From positions 6,300,438 to 6,364,437 of the forward strand of contig JARUPZ010000021.1 in assembly GCA_031213475.1 (NCBI GenBank): a stretch of DNA of 64,000 bases, given 5' to 3'. Within the stretch, counting starts at the first letter, position 1; each line of letters starts with the position of its first letter. This DNA is from Nereocystis luetkeana (taxonomy: Eukaryota; Sar; Phaeophyceae; Laminariales; Laminariaceae). Positions 10,162 through 19,519 of the stretch are shown here, in pieces. The position numbers were made by a program, and so were the translations under genes. Under the pieces are notes generated by a model. It did not search any database and was not told the DNA's origin. It was given only the letters and a program-made list of their open reading frames with translations.

Positions 10162-12034
10162 GGACTCCGGAAGCCTTCGCTCCCCCGCCTTCGTGCTTGC
10201 TTTTTCGACCGCTTTCCTCGAGGGTCGCGCGAGCCGGCCTCCGACGGGTGTTCTCCCGTGCGCGAGTCTCCGAGTCTCGCGCCACCGACGAGCCCGGCCA
10301 CCCCGAACTTGAGGGATATTTGCTGGAAAAAGGAGACACGGACATTCTATTTTCTGTGGTCCTGCAAATTTGTTTAGGTGTTGTTGCTCCGCGAAGAGCT
10401 TCTCGTGACAGGCTTCATCTTACAGTAGTATTAAATCGTAGCTTTCTACTCTCCGAGGTTCGATCTCTCGGTCTTGCTCATGCTAACGCTTTCTGCCGAC
10501 TTCCTTGCTTTGCGGGCCGCCGCCATCGGCCTGTTCGGACTCCGGAAGCCTTCGCTCCCCCGCCTTCGTGCTTGCTTTTTCGACCGCTTTCCTCGAGGGT
10601 CGCGCGAGCCGGCCTCCGACGGGTGTTCTCCCGTGCGCGAGTCTCCGAGTCTCGCGCCACCGACGAGCCCGGCCACCCCGAACTTGAGGGATATTTGCTG
10701 GAAAAAGGAGACACGGACATTCTATTTTCTGTGGTCCTGAAATTTGTTTAGGTGTTGTTGCTCCGCGAAGAGCTTCTCGTGACAGGCTTCATCTTACAGT
10801 AGTATTAAATCGTAGCTTTCTACTCTCCGAGGTTCGATCTCTCGGTCTTGCTCATGCTAACGCTTTCTGCCGACTTCCTTGCTTTGCGGGCCGCCGCCAT
10901 CGGCCTGTTCGGACTCCGGAAGCCTTCGCTCCCCCGCCTTCGTGCTTGCTTTTTCGACCGCTTTCCTCGAGGGTCGCGCGAGCCGGCCTCCGACGGGTGT
11001 TCTCCCGTGCGCGAGTCTCCGAGTCTCGCGCCACCGACGAGCCCGGCCACCCCGAACTTGAGGGATATTTGCTGGAAAAAGGAGACACGGACATTCTATT
11101 TTCTGTGGTCCTGCAAATTTGTTTAGGTGTTGTTGCTCCGCGAAGAGCTTCTCGTGACAGGCTTCATCTTACAGTAGTATTAAATCGTAGCTTTCTACTC
11201 TCCGAGGTTCGATCTCTCGGTCTTGCTCATGCTAACGCTTTCTGCCGACTTCCTTGCTTTGCGGGCCGCCGCCATCGGCCTGTTCGGACTCCGGAAGCCT
11301 TCGCTCCCCCGCCTTCGTGCTTGCTTTTTCGACCGCTTTCCTCGAGGGTCGCGCGAGCCGGCCTCCGACGGGTGTTCTCCCGTGCGCGAGTCTCCGAGTC
11401 TCGCGCCACCGACGAGCCCGGCCACCCCGAACTTGAGGGATATTTGCTGGAAAAAGGAGACACGGACATTCTATTTTCTGTGGTCCTGAAATTTGTTTAG
11501 GTGTTGTTGCTCCGCGAAGAGCTTCTCGTGACAGGCTTCATCTTACAGTAGTATTAAATCGTAGCTTTCTACTCTCCGAGGTTCGATCTCTCGGTCTTGC
11601 TCATGCTAACGCTTTCTGCCGACTTCCTTGCTTTGCGGGCCGCCGCCATCGGCCTGTTCGGACTCCGGAAGCCTTCGCTCCCCCGCCTTCGTGCTTGCTT
11701 TTTCGACCGCTTTCCTCGAGGGTCGCGCGAGCCGGCCTCCGACGGGTGTTCTCCCGTGCGCGAGTCTCCGAGTCTCGCGCCACCGACGAGCCCGGCCACC
11801 CCGAACTTGAGGGATATTTGCTGGAAAAAGGAGACACGGACATTCTATTTTCTGTGGTCCTGAAATTTGTTTAGGTGTTGTTGCTCCGCGAAGAGCTTCT
11901 CGTGACAGGCTTCATCTTACAGTAGTATTAAATCGTAGCTTTCTACTCTCCGAGGTTCGATCTCTCGGTCTTGCTGATGCTAACGCTTTCTGCCGACTTC
12001 CTTGCTTTGCGGGCCGCCGCCATCGGCCTGTTCG
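10162..12034 (+). repeat. Tandem array, 374/375-bp unit, five copies
   Basis: Unit starts (GGACTCCGGAAGCC) lie at 10,162, 10,537, 10,911, 11,286 and 11,660, and the array ends at 12,034. Copies are nearly identical. Copies 1 and 3 have CCTGCAAATTTG while copies 2, 4 and 5 have CCTGAAATTTG, so lengths alternate 375, 374, 375, 374, 374. The last copy also has CTGATGC where the others have CTCATGC. Long frames on both strands recur in every unit because the units are recent copies. No protein family fits. It could be a young satellite or a tandem segmental duplication. Confidence 0.95.
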
Positions 12035-12459
12035 AACCCCTCGGTCCTGGCTTTCTCGGTGGCTTCCTTCCCTTGCCCCTGTCTCTTCGCCGGGCGACTA
12101 CACGCGCCTTCTCGGCGTATCGCGCAGTTCTTGGTACCAGATCGTTGCATATCCCGGTGATTTTGCTTCGTTGTTTTTTTTTAAAGTCAAATTTTGATAG
12201 CTCGGCACATCTTCTCTTTTTCCCCTACTACCACTACTACGTATTGTTCTAAAAGGTACCAGGTACCTGGTACACGGGTTGCTCGTGTACTCAGGATGCG
12301 AGCGATTGAAGGGTTCATATTTATTGCGGATGATTTTTTACTGGTTCAAACTGACAGTCCCGTTTTCGACCACGAACTCGAAGAATATTTTGCTGCGTTG
12401 AGGAGACACGGAGCTCTATCTTCAGTTTGCGCGAAGCCTTCGCTATCGATTCAATCTTG
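12035..12459 (+). other. Flank of the 374-bp array
   Basis: Starts with CCTCGGTCCTGGCTTTCTCG and ends before a related block. The words CCTTCCCTTGCCCCTGTC and CTTCGCCGG recur at 12,750-12,790. It carries the chain TACCAGGTACCTGGTA at 12,257-12,272. Confidence 0.5.
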
Positions 12460-12890
12460 AACTTTGTCTGGGACTCCGGACGCCTTCGCCTCCCTGCCTT
12501 CATGCTTGCTTTTTCGACCTCGACACGTATTGACAGTCTCATGTATTCTTGGGTGCGACATCTATAAAAGCTTGCCTGGTATTATTTACCTGGTGCACTG
12601 CTGTATACGAGACCAGACTTGATCTTATCTCATTTTCTCTCCGAGGTTCGATCTCTCGGCCTTGCTGATGCTACCGCTTTCTCCCGACTCCCTTGCTTTG
12701 CGGGCCACCATCGGCCTGATCGACCACCTCGGTCTTGCCTTACTCGTTGGCTGCCTTCCCTTGCCCCTCTCTCTTCGCCGGACGACTGCACGCGCCTTCT
12801 CGGGGTATCATACCGTTCTTGGTACCAGATCGTTGTAGATTATCCCGGTGATTTTGCTTTGTTGTTTATTTTTTCAGTAAAATTTTGATA
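12460..12890 (+). repeat. Diverged relative of the 374-bp unit
   Basis: Repeats the order of the array unit plus flank (GACTCCGGACGCCTTCGCC, CTCCGAGGTTCGATCTCTCG, GCTTTGCGGGCCACCATCGG, GGTACCAGATCGTTG), but with substitutions and different filler. It is probably the older single copy from which the array flank derives. Confidence 0.7.
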
Positions 12891-12904
12891 ACTCGGCACG
12901 TCTT

Positions 12905-13272
12905 CTGTTTTCGCCGGTAGAATGGAATGAAGGTTGTTGGGGAGTATGAATTCGGCCGAGTGTAGTTATTAATAGTTCGATAAGAAAAAACAACCAATCA
13001 CATCGGAAGGTATCGCACAGGTGGCCGTACATGCTCGGACTTTTTCCACTACTACTGCTGCTGGAGAGTGAAGCGCCCGGGAATACCAGAGTACTAACGA
13101 CTACGGCAGCAGCAGTATACAGTAGTTCAGAGGTGTTCTACTTCGAATATGTATGTACAACGCTTTGTTTTCGCCGGTCGAATTGAGTGAAGGTTGTTGG
13201 CAAGTCGGCCGGGTGCTGTGAGTTCAATAAGAAGAACCGACCATTCGCATCGGAGGATATCGTACACAGCAG
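12905..13272 (+). repeat. Diverged direct repeat pair
   Basis: GGAATGAAGGTTGTTGG..AAGAAAAAACAACCAATC at 12,923-13,000 recurs as GAGTGAAGGTTGTTGG..AAGAAGAACCGACCATTC at 13,187-13,250. The first copy carries TATTAATA at 12,967-12,974 where the second has none. Confidence 0.65.
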
Positions 13273-14138
13273 ACGTTTTTCACTTTGAGAAAATAATCAT
13301 ATCCAGTCCAGATGCGAGGTCTTTATTTACTATTAATAGTAAATGGGAGATACGGACCCGCTCAAAAGATACGATCCTTCGTTCCAGGAATTATATATGA
13401 TGTTCGGCTGGGTACGATTCCCTGTTGAAAAACGCGCCTAGTTGTTTCGGCGAGCACTACTGGAGGTAATCAAGGGTTGGAGACTGCTTGCTCAGACTGC
13501 AAGTACTCGCAGTATGTCGGAGTTTTGTGCTGCTGTACCTATACTGCTGCGTGTGCTACACGTAATACTATATCCAACATTAATATTTCGGTATTCGTGG
13601 TATGAGAATACTGCACATGTCGTACTTTGCGGTTGCTCTGTATTGCCGATCGATATCAGGTACCAGGTATCAGTTATCAGGTGTATGATACTGCTCATAC
13701 CCGCAGTATCTCGATCACTGCCTGTTCTAAGGATTTAGTGCGATAATGCGCATACAGTACGCGTCCTGTCCTCCCAGTAATTTGGGCGTATACTGCAAGT
13801 TGTTGTCTTCTGCGATGACGTACGTACAGCTGCTGCCGTTGTGCTGCTGCTGGTCTTGGGGCTGGGTCTGCACAGCAGCAGCTGCAGCAACCGACCGCAG
13901 CAGCAGCGATGCCTGCTACTACTCCTGCTGCTGTTGCTGCCATTTTGCATGCTGTGCTGCTGCTGCTATCGCTTTCATGTGCGGGAGAGACCCTCTCTTC
14001 TGCACAAGCGTCGTTGGAAGTAGGTACAGCTCGCCGTAGAGATAGGGGTGTGATATCGGCGTGGGTATTGGGTACTTGGCAACTGGGCAGAAAAAGGGCA
14101 GCAATACGACTATCGTAAACACATCATCAAAGTAATCT
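13273..14138. other. Unrecognised DNA with CTG/CAG-rich stretch
   Basis: Between 13,830 and 13,980 the DNA is rich in CTG and CAG and translates to Cys/Leu or Ala/Ser runs. I see no domain. Palindromic words lie at 13,331-13,338 and 13,661-13,669. Confidence 0.35.
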
Positions 14139-14178
14139 CAGTTCTGAGAGTATTAAGAGAGACCTCTCAGAACTGACC
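14139..14178. repeat. 13-bp inverted repeat
   Basis: Arms TCAGTTCTGAGAG and CTCTCAGAACTGA are perfect complements with a ~13-nt loop. Confidence 0.75.
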
Positions 14179-14509
14179 TGATTTCTGCCCCCGCCAGCAG
14201 CAACTGGGCTCCAAATTATCGATCATTTTCTGGACCATAATTATAGACCGTTCTGATTTTCGGGCTTCAGAGTAGATGGCTGAAAAAGACAGCAAATAAT
14301 AACGTCCCAAAAATAGGCTATAAAAGTAGGTCTATAATTCGAGTGAGACAGACACAGGAACTGAGGACTGACACTCGGCAGTGCCTTTTCCCTGCACCAC
14401 TTGGCATTGCCCTGGTCCCGTTCGCAACAAGATCGAATGGTTGCTTATGTCAACTAGCTTCAACATAATCACACGAGTTTAGGCACTGAGGTATATTTTC
14501 CTATCCGGA

Positions 14510-14580
14510 GCATGGGTGCCGGCAGGCACCCATGCGGAGCCCTTGTAAATAACAAGGTTGAGCTACAACCCTTTTACAAG
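14510..14580. repeat. Cluster of three small hairpins
   Basis: GCATGGGTGCC/GGCACCCATGC forms a hairpin with a 4-nt loop. It is followed by CTTGTAAATAACAAG and then GGTTGAGCTACAACC. Three stems in ~70 bp is unusual in this window and could reflect a small foldback element or a structured RNA. Confidence 0.6.
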
Positions 14581-14586
14581 TAGTAG

Positions 14587-14701
14587 TATTAATATTACGG
14601 GGGGCCATAGTTAACAGGACCAAATATTGTTAGTAAAAATGGTTAAATATATAGGTTTTTATGTACACCATAGATCCTGTTAACTAGGGTCCCCCGTAAT
14701 A
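14587..14701 (+). mobile_element. MITE A inserted at a TATTAATA word
   Basis: The element begins TTACGGGGGG at 14,595 and ends CCCCCGTAA at 14,699, flanked by TA on both sides. The left TA is the last TA of a TATTAATA word (14,587-14,594), so the MITE occupies a site that already carried the proposed excision scar. Its orientation is reversed relative to the copy at 8,726. Confidence 0.85.
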
Positions 14702-14822
14702 GTACTGCATCGCACACTAACACATATCCAGTACAATTTCGTACTGCAACACTCAATGTTCAAGGAATAATGAATGCCGGTACCACGTGTTAACTAAAGG
14801 GGCTGGGTTGTAACCCTTGTCA

Positions 14823-14919
14823 TTAACCCTTTTAGAACTGCAGTTCCGTGTTGGGGACAAACGACTTAAATTCCAAGTAGTTTGTCCCCTACAAGGAACT
14901 GCGGTTTTAAAGGGGTTCA
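14823..14919 (+). mobile_element. MITE B
   Basis: TTAA then CCCTTTTAGAACTGCAGTTCC at the left and GGAACTGCGGTTTTAAAGGGG then TTCA at the right. The ends are ~35-bp imperfect inverted repeats around a GGGGACAAAC..GTTTGTCCCC core. TTAA/TTCA is a slightly decayed TTAA duplication, as in piggyBac-like or Kolobok-like elements. Confidence 0.8.
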
Positions 14920-15036
14920 TAGTACTGCATTGCACACAAAGCACATGCCGGTCCATGTACCTGGCATCTTACTACGGTACCTGGCACAATTTTGTATTGC
15001 ACCGCTCAAATTCCAAGCATAAATTATTAGTACCAC

Positions 15037-15085
15037 ATATGTCGACCAGTAGAAAGAACGGTTCAATGCCAAGAACGCACGCACA
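15037..15085 (+). mobile_element. LINE 3'-tail fragment, eroded
   Basis: GTCGACCAGTAGAAAGAACGG followed by TTCAATGCCAAGAACGCACG matches the terminal ~50 bp of the LINE tail (GTCGACGGGTAGAAAGAACG then AAGAACACACAC). It is a short, old, 5'-truncated copy. Confidence 0.55.
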
Positions 15086-15128
15086 TTGTTGACATGGCGG
15101 AACGGGAGTACCGCAGTCCTGAACGGGT

Positions 15129-15230
15129 TGAAACCCTTTCGTTGGGACTGCCGTCGCGTTTCGGGGACAAAAAACCACTCAAATTCCAAGTAGTGTGTCC
15201 CCAACACGGGACTGCAGTGCTAGAAGGGTT
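15129..15230 (+). mobile_element. MITE B
   Basis: AAACCCTTTCGTTGGGACTGC on the left and GGGACTGCAGTGCTAGAAGGG on the right, with the GGGGACAAA/TGTGTCCCC core. It lies immediately before the nested MITE A at 15,235. Confidence 0.7.
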
Positions 15231-15234
15231 ATTA

Positions 15235-15541
15235 TTACGGGGGACCATATCAACGCCTTTAGAACCGCAGTCCCGTTTTGGGGACAAACCACTCAAATTC
15301 TAAGCAATTTGTCCCCAAAACGGGACTGCGGTCCTAGAAGGGTTAAATAGGACCTACGGTAAACAAAACACCCCTATATATTTAACCTGTTTTTACTATT
15401 ACGGGGGACCATAGTTAATAGGACCTATGGTTTACATTAAAACCTATATATTTCACCGTTTCTACCTACAATATTTGGTCCTATTAACTATGGTCCCCCG
15501 TAATAACAATATTTGGTCCTATTTACTATGCCCCCCCGTAT
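15235..15541 (+). mobile_element. MITE A interrupted twice (by a B and by another A)
   Basis: The outer A starts TTACGGGGGACCATAT after TA. A MITE B (15,254-15,342) sits at the TTAA site near its left end, followed by TTAA at 15,343-15,346. A second, perfect MITE A (15,399-15,503) sits at the internal TA of the outer A and is flanked by TA on both sides (15,397-15,398 and 15,504-15,505). The inner A is 105 bp with 27-bp perfect inverted ends. The outer A then finishes ACAATATTTGGTCC..CCCCCCCGTA. Confidence 0.85.
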
Positions 15542-15544
15542 TAG

Positions 15545-15583
15545 CTTCTCCAAAACGGGAACGCGGCCCGAAAAGGGTTAAGG
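15545..15583 (+). mobile_element. MITE B right-end fragment
   Basis: CCAAAACGGGAACGCGGCCCGA followed by AAAGGGTTAAGG matches the right end of family B with TTAA. The left end is absent. Confidence 0.5.
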
Positions 15584-16511
15584 TCGCCCCCCCTATATAT
15601 TTAAGGCGGTCGTGAACAAAAAACAAGGAGATTTTGAGAACTAGTATAAATACGAAAACGGTCCTTGCATTCCCGGAGGAATTGATGAATTTTAGGTTGG
15701 TCGTATAAGTGAACTACTTCCGTGCCAAGTATAAAATATGTACATGCCTGGTACCGTATATTTTAGGCGACGCAGGGAGGGGTGCACGTGAAAAAAAAAA
15801 CAAAAAGATACCCCACTACACGCCCTTTTTGCAAGACCGAGACAGGGAGAGGGGGGGGTATATACACTGCAGCAGTAAATTAAAACCAGGCAAACAAAAC
15901 TCTAGTAACAATCTTTTGCAATTTCGTCCAGAAACCCGACCACACACCGGACCGTTCTTTCGATTTTTTTTCCCCCAACTTTTTGGTGAGTGTGGTCTCG
16001 TTTTTATATACTTTTATTGTCGTGCGCCCCTGGGCAGCCGTGCAACTCAGCAACTTCGCTAGTCCTTGGTTTTCGCTATGTGCAGGACTGGTCGGCACAC
16101 AGCGTCGTGCAGGGCGTGCATCGTCGATTTCAACCTTTCACGTCGGCCCAGACCAACCCGACCCCAGACCCAACCCGAACCCTATCTCCCAAACCGTAAC
16201 CTTAGCCCTATCCCCAACTCCAACTCTGACCCCAAGCCTTTGGAGGGCTCGAGGTCGACAGGAGCAGTCACGCAGCTCCGCCGCGTGTTTTGGTGGTGTT
16301 TCTTCCAAAAACAAACATTCGGGCGCCCAAAAGGCCAGCATTGACCAATGAGACCCGCGCGCGGCACCAAAAGTTTTGTGACAACCGGTCCTGCACATAG
16401 GGCGAGTCTTCGTTCTTCAATGGTACAAGGTATACGTAAGGCGGCCGGAGAAAGAGCAACTATCTTTGCTCTTAACTGGTGCCTGGTACACGTACGGCGG
16501 CCAATAAATAT
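15584..16511. other. Spacer without supported gene
   Basis: No recognisable gene. Around 16,150-16,240 there is a C-rich stretch with words such as CCGAACCCTATC and AACCTTAGCCCTATCCCC, only loosely telomere-like. Confidence 0.3.
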
Positions 16512-16706
16512 TTAGAGCCTAAATACCTGTGCGTCGAAGCTTTTCCAGAGCTCGTCCACCTCGCGTGCGCTCCGGCTAGCAGGTACGGGCACCTCCCTCA
16601 CGCGGTACGACCTTCCGGTACACTGGACGAAAATTAGACAGCACGAAACGGACACGGCGTACACGCACGCGCACATGGCGGAAGGGTACAAAGAACAACC
16701 CAACAA
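16512..16706 (-). CDS. Possible exon, unknown protein
   Basis: A 64-codon minus-strand frame ending YRVREVPVPASRSAREVDELW and ~10 more residues. The C-terminal half has a normal, protein-like composition while its start is Cys-rich. It may be the last exon of a gene that also includes the frame at 17,229-17,552, since both are on the minus strand. I recognise no domain and cannot confirm splice sites. Confidence 0.2.
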   Translation of the reverse strand: MLGCSLYPSAMCACVYAVSVSCCLIFVQCTGRSYRVREVPVPASRSAREVDELWKSFDAQVFRL

Positions 16707-16883
16707 TCAAAAGCATGCCAACATAAACTTGATACAATACAACCACCACCATCGCTACGACTACTGCTGGTCCTGCTGCCAAGAATACTACCGCTACGAT
16801 AAAAAAAGTCATTGCAACTGATACTTCCCCACCATTACCAACACAAGCACCATCAATACTACCACTACAATATGCGAAGTAAA

Positions 16884-17012
16884 CCCTCCCAGGGGTGCAG
16901 TCCCGTTTGGGGTACAACCTACTTGTATAACTTGAGTGGTTAGTCCTTGGGGGCAAGCTGGTTGCAACTCGTGTGGTCTGACCCCAAAACGGAACTGCAG
17001 TTCTGAAAGCTT
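16884..17012 (+). mobile_element. MITE B, enlarged variant
   Basis: B-like ends (AGGGGTGCAGTCCCGTTTGG and CCCCAAAACGGAACTGCAG) enclose a longer middle than in other copies, ~128 bp in all. It lies between the two possible exons on the minus strand. Confidence 0.6.
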
Positions 17013-17152
17013 CAAGGCACCAACGACACGACAAAACAAACCGAGACAAGCCAAAGCGGCGAGAGCGAAAACAAAACAAAACAAGAACAAAAAACGAGAA
17101 CAAAAAACAAAGATGCATACATACATACATACATACACACATACATAACTCG

Positions 17153-17225
17153 TACCAGGTACCTGGTAATGTGTACAGACGAAAGTACAAAGTCACAGAT
17201 GGCAAAAGTACACACATACCAGGTA
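17153..17225. other. Three TACCWGGTA words within 73 bp
   Basis: TACCAGGTACCTGGTA at 17,153-17,168 (two words sharing TA) and TACCAGGTA at 17,217-17,225. No empty allele is available here. Confidence 0.8.
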
Positions 17226-17228
17226 TAT

Positions 17229-17552
17229 TTATACAAATATCTCACGACTCGCCTTGTGGGTGACCACAAAAATCTCCTTCCCCTCATGTCCCGCCACCGC
17301 CGTCGAACATCCGCCACCGCCCCCCCCCGCTTTCTCCGAATCCGACTCAATGTCACTCTCGTACCCCTTGACGTACATCTCGAACAGCCCGCGGCGGAAC
17401 TCGATGTTGACGAGGTTGACATGCATCCTCTTCGCCGCCCCTCTCTTCACCTCGATCGCCTGCTCCAGCGCGAACACTGTCGGACAGGCATCGCCTTCCG
17501 CGCGGTCGTCGTCGGCTTCCCCATTCCCCCGCATCGAGTGACACACGCCCAT
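17229..17552 (-). CDS. Possible exon, unknown acidic/basic protein
   Basis: A 107-codon minus-strand frame. The middle (ALEQAIEVKRGAAKRMHVNL and VNIEFRRGLFEMYVKGYESD) has protein-like composition with alternating charge. A Gly run follows from a C-rich stretch. No family is recognised. The plus strand is also open, so this is only a candidate host exon. Confidence 0.2.
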   Translation of the reverse strand: MGVCHSMRGNGEADDDRAEGDACPTVFALEQAIEVKRGAAKRMHVNLVNIEFRRGLFEMYVKGYESDIESDSEKAGGGGGGCSTAVAGHEGKEIFVVTHKASREIFV

Positions 17553-17619
17553 TTCTACCTCCCCCCGGACGCGTGGTCAATGGTCAAATGACTAAGGCAA
17601 GCGCCAAATGAGTACGCCC

Positions 17620-17830
17620 GTTCCCCCCCCCCCCGCCCCCCCGCCCCCCGCCGCCGCCACCGCCACCACTACAGCAGACAGCTCCGAGGGTCTTAGGGCC
17701 TTGCGGTTGAGCTTTATTCTTAGCTTCCGTTCAAAAAGCCGCGACCCCGCGATTGATTACCCTCCGGCGTCTGCTACGCTCTCTCGCTTATAGCCGCCGC
17801 CGCCGCCGCCGCTGCCGCCGGGGGGGGTAG
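17620..17830. repeat. C-rich/CCG low-complexity DNA
   Basis: C runs around 17,627-17,660 and (CCG)n around 17,788-17,820. Proline and arginine runs predicted here are not meaningful. Confidence 0.7.
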
Positions 17831-18186
17831 CACAGCAGAGAGCGGGTGTCCAAAAGTCGCGGTCTTAGGGCGGCACGCCACCCTGCACACGCCGCCAGCC
17901 ATTGACGAAAACAGACAAGAGGGTCGATTAAAGACGTACCAGGTACCAGGTTCCTGGTATTCCACGAAGCTCGGGTGATGTAAGTGCTCGCACGAGGCAT
18001 CACCCCTGGGCGGAAATGTAAGGACCGTTGGATATTCATATTTACCCATGAACGAACCTTATATTTCCGGCCAGAGCGGGCACGAGAGAGGCTCTTTCCG
18101 AGACATTTTTTTTTTGCCTCGTGAAGCGATATTTCTGTCTGACGGAGTTCTTCAACTGAGGAATTACCCAATACCATGGTAAGGCA

Positions 18187-18213
18187 CAAGGCATACGATA
18201 CCGGTATGCCTTG
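18187..18213. repeat. 10-bp hairpin
   Basis: CAAGGCATAC and GTATGCCTTG are exact complements around GATACCG. Confidence 0.75.
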
Positions 18214-18425
18214 GAAGGCGTGCCATGTTGTTGCACAATGTTTTCCCGTCAGCACCTATATATAGGTCATTGGATGATTCGCGGGGTTACGCATATACGC
18301 GCGCGTACCCGGTACATGTTTTCTGAAAACTCAGTTATGGCCGGGTTTGGAGCTCAAGTGAAAGAGCCCCAGAATTTTCTGGCGCTGCCCCTGTCGTGTA
18401 CCTGGTATAGTGTAACACGGAAGAT

Positions 18426-18480
18426 AGCACACCCCGGTGATAACATTTCTACCTCTAAGAATGTTATCACCGGGTGTGCT
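18426..18480. repeat. Strong 21-bp hairpin
   Basis: The arms AGCACACCC(C)GGTGATAACATT and their complement ending at 18,480 match over 21 bp with one extra C in the left arm and a ~12-nt loop. This is the strongest isolated stem in the window. It could be a small foldback element or the stem of a non-coding RNA. The sequence alone cannot decide. Confidence 0.8.
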
Positions 18481-19127
18481 GTTGTGGGGGGGGGTGCGCT
18501 ATCGAACGCATTCCGGGTGACGAGTAAGCAGCCTTGGACGGGAACCCCGTAGCTAGGGGGGGTGGTAACCGGGGGGGGCGTGCTGAAGGTATTCTAGTAA
18601 CTGTTGCTAAGGAGCGTTAACAGACCTCGGCCAGACTGCAGATGGCGTGATATGAGGAGGGTGTGACAGCAAGGGGGGCCACGACAAAGAGAGTTGTACG
18701 AGTAACAAGGGGTGTCATAAACAACATGGGAGAGGTTTTGGTCTATATTCTGCTTGCTTTTTCCATTCCCGCGCGACACCGCCGGATATGCTAACGCCCA
18801 CGCCTGAAACACGAGATGCCAGCGAAAATAACCGCCTTACTGTAATGCCGCAGAACGGTTTTCGGTGGGGCATGAAGTAGCCGCTGCGCTGGCGAAACTT
18901 CCAGGTAGGAACTGATTTGCTGTTTAGCGCAGCACTACCGAGTAGGTAAACACCTGTTGGGCATGTCCTTCCCGCCGGAGGCGGGAAAGACGTTTGAGGC
19001 GCCTTCATATTTTCGCTGTGTTGGGTCGAACAAGATCAGGTGTCATAAACAATAAACACACTTTGTCAACTGGTCTTCGGCGCATACTAATGTATTTGAC
19101 GATTTCATTTTGCCTTCGCCGGCCCTT
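18481..19127. other. Spacer without supported gene
   Basis: Two G runs near 18,487 and 18,570. A minus-strand frame (18,715-19,008) is unrecognised. Confidence 0.3.
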
Positions 19128-19197
19128 AGGGGTCCCCCCGGGAGCCCCTCCGGGAGCACCTCCGGGAGCGCCTGCGGTAGCACCTCCGGGGGAGCTA
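19128..19197 (+). repeat. 15-bp minisatellite
   Basis: GGAGC(A/C)CCTCCG repeated about four times with period 15, giving GAPPG or its complement in translation. Too short to call a gene. Confidence 0.75.
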
Positions 19198-19415
19198 CAC
19201 GCCTGCGGTGCATGACCGCAACACGCTTTCCAGCTTACGTTGAGCTTTTCACGGAACAGGCACCGGAACCCTAAAATATCGCATGCCCTGCTCACAGGTA
19301 CTACCGCCACAATGATTCAGTGATGAAGCCAAAACCTCGCGAAGAGTCCACCTCAGAGGCCCTTGCCCCCCCTGGGAAACTAGATAACTGCTGCCATGGT
19401 AGAGGCCTCTGTTTC

Positions 19416-19512
19416 TAACCCTTTTAGAACCGCAGTCCCGTTTTGGGGACAAACTACTTGGAATTTGACTGGTTTGCCCCCAACAACGGGACTGCGGTTC
19501 TAAAGGGGCTCA
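19416..19512 (+). mobile_element. MITE B, well preserved
   Basis: TAACCCTTTTAGAACCGCAG at the left and GACTGCGGTTCTAAAGGGGC at the right with a GGGGACAAAC..TGGTTTGCCCCC core. The outer 30 bp of the two ends are nearly perfect inverted repeats. Confidence 0.85.
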
Positions 19513-19519
19513 AGAACAC

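Noticed and set aside
10155-11500. Long frames on both strands (up to 198 codons) in the 374-bp array
   Set aside because: They repeat with every unit, overlap in several frames and match no protein I know. They follow from a young GC-rich tandem repeat.
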